Of a stretch of 19,551 nucleotides of DNA, positions 1 through 6,487 are shown piece after piece. Every line of letters starts with the position of its first letter. The first letter of the stretch is position 1. The translations under genes and the position numbers were made by a program. The DNA comes from Chrysochromulina tobinii (Eukaryota > Haptophyta > Prymnesiales > Chrysochromulinaceae). The notes below the pieces were generated by a model. That model worked only from the letters and a program-made list of their open reading frames with translations. It was not told where the DNA came from and ran no database searches. Location: contig JWZX01001669.1 of assembly GCA_001275005.1 (NCBI GenBank), forward strand, positions 1 to 19,551. The letters are read 5' to 3'.

Positions 1-3000
1 ATACGCTCGCTCGCTGCTGTTGCTCCCGGGCCACCGGCTTGCCGACCCGACCACCGCCACCGCCGTCGTCGCGCCCGAGCCGGCAGGCGTGCGGGCGAGC
101 GCGGCGGATGGCTCGGCCGCACGCCCGTGCACATGATCCGCGATCGCACGCGCGGTCGGCTGCTCAAAGACGAGCGTCGCCGGCAGCGCCACGCCAGTGA
201 GCGCGCGCAGCTGCATCGAGAGCTCCGTCGCTGCGAGCGAGTCGATGCCCGCCTCCATCAGCGGCGTGTCTGCACTCAGCGCGGCGGCAGCAGTCCCGCC
301 AGCGAGCTTGCGCACCATCTCGAGCACCGCAGCGCTGTCACATGGCGCGCCTCTGTCTTCGATCGCCGTTTGAACAGTGGCCTCTGTGCAGCACAGCTTC
401 GCGAGCTCGCTGAAGCGAGCTTGTGCAGGATCTGCCACGTCACGCAGGAGTGACTCCGTCTCAGAATGGTGAACGAGGCGTACGGCCACCGCCGATCCAC
501 CCACCGAGAGCAGCTGTGCCGCGAGGCATGCAACGTACGACTCCTGCGAGATGCTTGCCATTCCAGCTAGCGAGCCGTGACGCCCTGAGACTGCTGCAGC
601 GATCTCCGCGCCCATCCCAGCACCGCTCACGAGCGGCCACTGCACGCTGCATGCGACCACCCCAGCTGAGCGAAGTGCACTGGCATGCGCATCCAGGTAT
701 GCATTCGCCGCTGCATAGCTGCCCTGGCCGATGTTGGCGAGTCCAGAGCCAACGGACGAGAACATGAGCCGATGCTCGACGGCACTCGCCACAGTCGAGC
801 AGTGCAGATGCCACGCGCCGCACGCCTTTGGTGCAAGCACCCACTCAAGCCGTGCAGCGTCCACCGCTGCTAACAGTCCCTTGTCGCTCACTCCTGCGGC
901 GTGCAGCAGGCCGCTCAGCGCTTGAGCCTGGCCGACGAGAGCCCGCACGTCGGCGGCATCGCCGCTGTCGCACGCGACAAGCACGGCAGCTGCACTCAAC
1001 TCGGACAGTCTCGCCTCGAGCCCTTGGCCCTTGCGTCGGATGCGTCCGCTGCTCGAAGCGAGCAGCACGCGTTCGGCGCCTTTGCTTGCGAGCAGCGAGG
1101 CCGCTCGAAGGCCGAGGCCGCCCAAGCCGCCCGTGACCACATACGTGCCTGGCGAGAGACTGGCCGCTGCTCCGGTCGTGTTCTGCGCGCTCACCCGTAG
1201 CCGGGCCACGTGTAGCTTGCCGTCGGTGCCGAACGCCATCTCCTGCTCGCGGCCAGCTGCCATGCGTAGGTCTCCCATTCCCATGACACGGGCGGCGCAC
1301 GTCGCGCGGACGCAGATGGTCTGCAGGGCCGCGTGCTCGAGCCGCACGACTCGTGCCAAGCCCACCACCACGCCCTGCGGAGCGCCGCTCGAAAGCACGA
1401 GCAGCTGAGCAGGCGGGCGCGACGCCGCAAGCTGCTGGACCAGAGCGAGCGCGAGCACGATGCTCTGCCGAGCAGGAGCAGTTGATGGTGCTTTGGAGCA
1501 GATGGCGGCAACCACTTTCCACAAGCCATGGATGGGACCGTCCGTTCCTAGAAGCTTCGCCGGTCTGGTGACGAAGCCTGGCCCCGCGCACTGTAGCACG
1601 AGTGCTCTCTCCAGTATAACCGTTGCGGGCTCTGGCAAAGGGACCATGCAGGAGGCGTAGATCCTGAGAGGAGGCGTGCGAGAGGCATTCTCACGCCATG
1701 GGAAGCGTGCCTTTGGCCTTAGTACTAGGCTCGCTGTCCAGCCAAGTCGAGTGCCCACGTGCAACGGAGCGGCCACGATCGCATGTGCAATGGTGCCGCT
1801 GTATCCAAACGACGACAATCCTGCAAGTTGGACCATCCCAACGACAAGAGGACCTCCCTGTGTGCTCACTCTCGCGCCCATGCTCTGCAGCAGCGGGGCA
1901 AGTAGCCGATTGGCAATGCGAAGCTGTGCGTTGCATGCGACAGTGCGCTGACCTAGCAGCCTCGCTAATGCACACAAGCCCAGAAGCCCTGCCACCGGCT
2001 CCGTGTGGCCACAATTTGCCTTGGCACCGCTCAGGATTGGGTCCGCGGCGCGCACAGCACGCTGCAGGCTCGCGATCTCGATGGGATCTCCCAAGGCCGT
2101 CCCAGTGCCGTGCGTCTCGACCGCCCGGATTCGCTCCGCGCAATTCTCGGCGGCAAGCACTGCGTGGAGGAGCTGAGTCTGCGCGGACCCGTTTGGAGCA
2201 GTGAGGCTTGCACTTCGTCCGTCCGAGCGCACCGCACAGTCGGCGACGATGAGCTCACAATCTGCTCGCGCGAGCTCACAATCTGCTCGCGCGAGCACGG
2301 CTATGCTCACGCCCTCGCTGCGCACGTAGCCGTTGGCCCGCGCATCGAAGGTCTTACACCGACCGTCGTCGGAGAGCATCCGCGCCGAAGCAAACGAGAT
2401 CGACGTGGCGGGCAGCAGCATCAACGAGGCTGCGCCTACAAGTGCTAGCGAGCATGAAGCATCGCGCAAGTCTTGGACGCCACTTCGGAGCGCCACGAGC
2501 GACGACGAGCACGCCGTGTCCACTGTCACGCAAGGGCCATGCAGATCCAGTGCAAATGCAAGTCGTCCTGAGGCGAACGCCGCCTGCGTACCGGTTGAAA
2601 AGTAACCACTCTCGCGTCGGGCAAGGGCAGCGAAGTCGACGCTCATGATGCCGATGGCGATGCCTACGTTGCGACCGCGCACGTCGCCTCGGCGGACCGA
2701 TGCGCCGAGTAGCGCCTCGTAGCCAGCATCGAGCAGCAAGCGCTGCTGCGGATCCATCGCACTCGCCTCTGCCAACGAGATCCCATGCGCTCTGTGTCCG
2801 AAGAGCTCTGCACCAGCCAAAAAGCCTCCGTGGCGCGCCGTCGCGGGCACATCGCGGGCGTCCCAACGGATCGAGGGCACCTGTACGATGCAGTCGCCGG
2901 CCGCGTTCTGGATCGTCGACAGGTGCCCCATCCGGGGCGCACCTGGCCAGCGAGAGGAACTCCCACGCACCTCGATGCGGGAAGCGCCTGCTGGCGCCGG

Positions 3001-4473
3001 CAGCGGCGGCGGCGGCGCCTCCACTACTGCTCGCGTCATGCTTGTCGCACCGTCGGCCTGAGTGCCCAGATGACGTCGCTCATCAAGGATCCGGGAGGCG
3101 AGCGTCACGGCGAGCGTCCTCATCGTGCCACACTCAAGGATGAGTGTGGGTGGCACCCGTACGCGGAAGTGCCGGTACAGCGTCTCGCTCAGCCCGGCAA
3201 GTTCCTCTGAGTGAAGCCCGGCGCTCTGCAGAGCGCTCAGCAAAGGCGCATCGGCATCGAGCGCCTCGTCCAGGCTGCAGGCATCTCGCAGCAGCCTGCG
3301 CAACTCGACGAGCGTCGTGGCGAGCACGTTGGCCTGCGGCGGGGACGGAGCTGCGGCTGCATGCACTCGAGCAGCCGGCGCACATGCATCGCTGAGCCGG
3401 ATGGTTTCGGGCGCTTCGACAGCTGGTGCGCGTGCCTCGCTGAGCTGTGGGGTTTCGGGCGCCTCGACGCGCATGCATCCTGGGCGCGTGTGGAATACGG
3501 CCTCAACGGCTTTGCATTCGGCTTCCCAGAAGCCCTCGGGTTGGCCACGGCGCATCGAGGCCGCTGTGCCGATGACGCGTAGTCCACACAGCGTGAGCGT
3601 CTGCACCACGACGGGCGTGTGCACGGGGTGGGCACCAGCCTCGATCACGTAGCAGCGGACGGACCCAGCAATCTCGGCAGCAATCTCGAGGGCGCCGCCA
3701 AAGTCGATGGTTCGCGTGAGCCACTCGTGCCAGTAGGCGGCATCCAGCCGCGTCCACGGCTGCGTGCGCGTCGCCGAGATGAAGACAGCCCCAGCAGAGG
3801 ACGATGCATCACGCGCCGTCGGCAGCAGCCTACCGAGCGCTTGGTGCACGGCGGGAGAGTCGGAGTACATCGGATGATGCCAAGCGTGCGGCAGCTTGAG
3901 CCGTGTGTCCAGTGGATGCGCGATCAGCCACGCGTCCACGGCCGCCGTGGGTCCACAGAGCGTCACACTCAGCACGTCCGCTGACCTCGGTCCTGCGCTC
4001 TCGCCAGCCGTCACGCCGTTGATGGTAGCGATCCTGAGCGGCTCGGAATCTGGCCATGCCTGCAGCTCAGAACGCGTGAGACGCGTGTGCACCATCGCAC
4101 CGCTGCATGCTGCGCCGGCGGCTCCTAACGCTCTTGCCGTGCTGATGGCCTCTGCCAACGAGAGCAGCCCTGCGGCGTAGGCAGCCGCCACCTCACCGAT
4201 CGAGTGCCCGAGCACGAGCGTCGGAACGTGCCCGGCAGCACGCCACCGATCCACGTTGAGGATGTTGATGATCGTCGTCACAAGCGGCGAGGCGGGAGCC
4301 GCGTGCTCACCCAAATGGGCAGCCAAGAAGGCATGCAGGTCGTAGCCGAGGCTTTGGCGAACGGCAGCGTCCGCCGCTGGCCATGATGGGCTCATTTGTA
4401 AGCTGCGAACATCCGTCTCGGTGCAGTGCGCGCCTTCACCCGTGCAGATGAGGATGAGAGTTTGGCCTTGCAT
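1..4473 (-). CDS. Modular type I polyketide synthase, N-terminal part (AT-ACP-KS-KR-ACP-KS...), runs off the left edge
   Basis: The minus frame is open from 4668 to base 1. The first in-frame ATG is at 4473, giving 1491 codons with no stop. Domains in order: acyltransferase about 1-330 (GHSIG with Ser91, Arg114, HAWH with His199, EAGAHPVHTP); ACP-like about 380-465 (GLHSEEL, Ser422); ketosynthase about 498-905 (DTACSSS with Cys655, ETHGTGT with His788, NCGHTEP with His823, so the triad is complete); ketoreductase with its structural subdomain about 1000-1290 (GGLGGLG near 1116, Lys1216, FSS at 1238-1240, Tyr1253, Asn1257); ACP about 1380-1450 (GIDSL, Ser1412); and the start of a second KS (VAVVGSASRWPG) at 1472. 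No dehydratase or enoylreductase is seen. Such enzymes build polyketides by decarboxylative condensation on ACP-bound chains; this module should leave a beta-hydroxy group. The HAWH box resembles malonyl-type ATs. The AT begins only a few residues after Met1, so an upstream exon is possible. The product is unknown. Confidence 0.93.
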   Translation of the reverse strand, partial: MQGQTLILICTGEGAHCTETDVRSLQMSPSWPAADAAVRQSLGYDLHAFLAAHLGEHAAPASPLVTTIINILNVDRWRAAGHVPTLVLGHSIGEVAAAYAAGLLSLAEAISTARALGAAGAACSGAMVHTRLTRSELQAWPDSEPLRIATINGVTAGESAGPRSADVLSVTLCGPTAAVDAWLIAHPLDTRLKLPHAWHHPMYSDSPAVHQALGRLLPTARDASSSAGAVFISATRTQPWTRLDAAYWHEWLTRTIDFGGALEIAAEIAGSVRCYVIEAGAHPVHTPVVVQTLTLCGLRVIGTAASMRRGQPEGFWEAECKAVEAVFHTRPGCMRVEAPETPQLSEARAPAVEAPETIRLSDACAPAARVHAAAAPSPPQANVLATTLVELRRLLRDACSLDEALDADAPLLSALQSAGLHSEELAGLSETLYRHFRVRVPPTLILECGTMRTLAVTLASRILDERRHLGTQADGATSMTRAVVEAPPPPLPAPAGASRIEVRGSSSRWPGAPRMGHLSTIQNAAGDCIVQVPSIRWDARDVPATARHGGFLAGAELFGHRAHGISLAEASAMDPQQRLLLDAGYEALLGASVRRGDVRGRNVGIAIGIMSVDFAALARRESGYFSTGTQAAFASGRLAFALDLHGPCVTVDTACSSSLVALRSGVQDLRDASCSLALVGAASLMLLPATSISFASARMLSDDGRCKTFDARANGYVRSEGVSIAVLARADCELARADCELIVADCAVRSDGRSASLTAPNGSAQTQLLHAVLAAENCAERIRAVETHGTGTALGDPIEIASLQRAVRAADPILSGAKANCGHTEPVAGLLGLCALARLLGQRTVACNAQLRIANRLLAPLLQSMGARVSTQGGPLVVGMVQLAGLSSFGYSGTIAHAIVAAPLHVGTRLGWTASLVLRPKARFPWRENASRTPPLRIYASCMVPLPEPATVILERALVLQCAGPGFVTRPAKLLGTDGPIHGLWKVVAAICSKAPSTAPARQSIVLALALVQQLAASRPPAQLLVLSSGAPQGVVVGLARVVRLEHAALQTICVRATCAARVMGMGDLRMAAGREQEMAFGTDGKLHVARLRVSAQNTTGAAASLSPGTYVVTGGLGGLGLRAASLLASKGAERVLLASSSGRIRRKGQGLEARLSELSAAAVLVACDSGDAADVRALVGQAQALSGLLHAAGVSDKGLLAAVDAARLEWVLAPKACGAWHLHCSTVASAVEHRLMFSSVGSGLANIGQGSYAAANAYLDAHASALRSAGVVACSVQWPLVSGAGMGAEIAAAVSGRHGSLAGMASISQESYVACLAAQLLSVGGSAVAVRLVHHSETESLLRDVADPAQARFSELAKLCCTEATVQTAIEDRGAPCDSAAVLEMVRKLAGGTAAAALSADTPLMEAGIDSLAATELSMQLRALTGVALPATLVFEQPTARAIADHVHGRAAEPSAALARTPAGSGATTAVAVVGSASRWPGSNSSERAY
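2251..2292. repeat. Perfect 21-bp tandem duplication inside the PKS ketosynthase
   Basis: The 21-base unit starting gagctcacaatctgctcg occurs twice in a row without mismatch and preserves the reading frame, giving ARADCEL twice near residues 728-741. It sits between the EGV and SDGRS blocks of the KS. Overall KS length there looks normal, so the duplication replaces rather than expands the segment. Confidence 0.85.
3373..3468 (-). repeat. Tandem duplicated 16-codon linker between AT and first ACP of the PKS
   Basis: Residues 336-351 and 352-367 are two consecutive 16-residue units that both begin VEAPET and end AP-A. The second differs at several positions. They lie in the Ala/Pro-rich linker after the AT domain, where length changes are tolerated. 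Confidence 0.8.
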
Positions 4474-5338
4474 CCTCGCACGCGCGCACGCGCGACCCGC
4501 TTGCACGACCCGGCGAAGGCGGTGATGTGCGGTGTCGCCGACCCGAGAGTTCCCCACTATCGGGCGGGCAAAAAGCCACAAGCGCGCGTTACATCGAGCT
4601 CCTCGAGCCCGATACGGTGTCTGTCTGCCCGCTGCTTCTGCGTGCGGCTGTCGAGTCGATTTCTGATATCATCGTATTGATGTCCCGATCGTTGGCCATC
4701 GCATCGAAGAGAATCATTCGAATCGTAATTCGTATCCAATTGGTCGTATCGTGAGACGTGACGGACGGAGGGCGGCGAGCAGCGTGGCATGAGAGGATGT
4801 GTGACCTCGATAATTAATAATTTCGTCGTTTTTCGATACTCCTGAGCGTAGTAGGAATCCTAGGAGGAGAAGCTTTGCCACATGCACATCCAAGAGCTCA
4901 ACGCTTACCACTACGCCTTGCACTACGCGCGTGTGCAGCAAGGCTTTCGAGCCGCGTAGAGAGAGAAGCTCAAGCTGCTAGCTGGTGCGGCGTGACCGCG
5001 GTGAAACGCATGCGCGGCGCTCCGTTGCTCGGCTTCATATTACATCTATATTTGAACGTTCTAGTCGTAACCCAAGCGCACCCGCGCCCCCCCCATCTGG
5101 CCCAGATTCCCCAGCCCATCCGATCCCAGAGAACCTTAGTGCTTACTTTACAGTGTGCGTGTAACGAGACCTCATCCTCCATGAGAATGAAGGACCGTGG
5201 GGTCTCGGCTCTATACTAATAAGCTCGACGGCGGCCTCTGCCGGAGCTTCGCCTAAGATGCGTGTGAGTAACGCGTGAATCCTGTGGGCTGATCATCCTG
5301 TAGATCTCTACTGCGCTGCACCAAGCATTGCTCTTGAC
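4474..5338. other. Intergenic region between the PKS start and the CS-domain gene end
   Basis: 865 bases with no coding region that I can support. The minus frame of the PKS stays open upstream of its ATG to a stop at 4669-4671, but it contains no ATG and no recognisable domain, so it is treated as 5' leader or promoter. The stretch around 4665-4870 is visibly richer in A and T than the flanking genes, which fits a promoter for the leftward PKS. The rightmost part should hold the 3' end of the CS-domain transcript. No clear TATA box, tRNA or transposon was recognised. Confidence 0.5.
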
Positions 5339-6307
5339 TCAACCTGATGGCAGGGCACCCCAACAGTACATTTGCTTGCCCGCGGCCACATCTTCTTCTC
5401 TGCTCGAAGCCGCCTCTGGAAGTTCCACTGGAAGCTGCTGCTCAGGCTTCGGGTCCTGGGGCAGTGCAGATGTTGACAGGGCCTGGGGCGGCGGTGGGGG
5501 CAGTGAAGATGTTGACAGGGCCTGGGGCAGTGGAGATGTTGACAGGGGCTGGGGCAGTGGAGATGTTGACAGGGCCTGGGTCAGCTCTTGCCGTCCGCTT
5601 GCGCGTTGCGACGGTTCGGCGGGCAGCGCTCCCCACGAGTACTTGCCGGCATCGCTTGCCGCGGCGGGCTCACTTGTGGTCGATGACAGAGCTGCTGCCA
5701 CGGCGGCGACCTTCGACTTTGGAAGTACAGGCGGAGCCGATGGAAGAGCGACCGCTGCGGCACTTGGCGGGGCCCTCACTGCTTCGGCAGCAGCTGCGGC
5801 CGCCTCGACCGAGCCCCAAGAGAAGGCCGAGCGATGGCCAGCGTAGTTAGCATGCGTCGCCTTGTGCTCCTGTGTGTCAACTGGCAGCTCGAGCTGCGGA
5901 AACTCTGCCTTGAGCTTCCTGATCGTCTCTTTATCGGTGACGCGTCGAGGAGTCATATCCGCATCCGGAGGCGGCTTGTAAGCTGGCTCGGCTTCTCGCT
6001 TCTCCTTGGCCACGAGAGCGGCCACGTCGACCTCTGGATCGCCCCGGAGCGCACATGGCCAAAACTTTGGCTTCGCCTTCTCGATCTCTAAGGTGAGCAG
6101 CCCGCTCTCGACGGACCAGACGGAGCTACTGGCTTCGCCCCATAGCTCGCCACTCACGAGAACGTCCGTCTTCGAACGTACGTCAACGCGGCCATTTGCG
6201 ACGCGGCACGTAATGTCACGCGCCACGCGGCCAGGAGGCAGCGGGACTGTGAGAGTGAGCTCTGCCTTCGTCTGTGTGAAGCTGTGCAGCGGCACAGGTG
6301 CAGCCAT
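5339..6307 (-). CDS. CS-domain protein of the NudC/p23 type, with low-complexity tail
   Basis: 322 residues from the ATG at 6307. The open frame extends to a TTG at 6325, which is not a likely eukaryotic start. Residues about 7-98 form a CS domain: HSFTQTKAELTLTVPLP, then DVLVSGELWGE, SSVWSVESGLLTLEIEKAK and FWPCALRGDPEVD, the order and spacing of NudC-like proteins. The first aromatic box has Phe where Trp is usual, and the final WW pair is W-P. CS domains usually act as HSP90 co-chaperone modules in the cytosol. A charged segment (TDKETIRKLKAEFPQLEL, 124-141) follows. Then comes an Ala/Pro/Ser tail with three similar motifs, FSWG (162-165), YSWGALP (223-229) and YCWGALP (314-320), the last at the very C-terminus, and a Q-LSTS-LP repeat at 244-284. 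It is divergent from the Skp1-like/LRR gene. The family is clear; the partner is not known. Confidence 0.85.
   Translation of the reverse strand: MAAPVPLHSFTQTKAELTLTVPLPPGRVARDITCRVANGRVDVRSKTDVLVSGELWGEASSSVWSVESGLLTLEIEKAKPKFWPCALRGDPEVDVAALVAKEKREAEPAYKPPPDADMTPRRVTDKETIRKLKAEFPQLELPVDTQEHKATHANYAGHRSAFSWGSVEAAAAAAEAVRAPPSAAAVALPSAPPVLPKSKVAAVAAALSSTTSEPAAASDAGKYSWGALPAEPSQRASGRQELTQALSTSPLPQPLSTSPLPQALSTSSLPPPPPQALSTSALPQDPKPEQQLPVELPEAASSREEDVAAGKQMYCWGALPSG
5461..5580. repeat. 27-bp minisatellite inside the CS-domain gene
   Basis: Four copies of a 27-base unit (gcagtggagatgttgacagg plus gcctggg) lie at 5461-5487, 5500-5526, 5527-5553 and 5554-5580, with a 12-base insertion after the first copy. 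The frame is kept, and on the minus strand the copies encode the Leu-Ser-Thr-Ser-x-Leu-Pro repeats of the tail. Such arrays often vary in copy number between strains. Confidence 0.85.
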
Positions 6308-6487
6308 GCCGACGCGTGATCGCAAAAGGGTGTGTGCGTTCTTCTTGAAGGGGTAGGTAAGACCTGTCCCCTTATTCTTCTGAACTCATCAAGGGGCGAC
6401 TCCCGTGGGGAGGCTGTGCTGGGAACCACATGACCCGTTTCGTTACCGGTTGCCTTCGTAACTTTTCGAGAAAACAGTTCGAGAGAA
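6308..6487. promoter_or_regulatory. Shared divergent promoter of the CS-domain and Skp1-like/LRR genes
   Basis: Only 180 bases separate the two ATGs, which point away from each other, so both 5' leaders and core promoters must fit here unless transcription starts inside a neighbouring gene. No TATA box is obvious. The assignment rests on gene geometry only. Confidence 0.6.

Noticed and set aside
845-1591. 248-codon minus-strand frame within the PKS region
   Set aside because: It overlaps the KR coding sequence in another frame and has no domain. The PKS frame carries GGLGGLG, Tyr and Asn at the right spacing.
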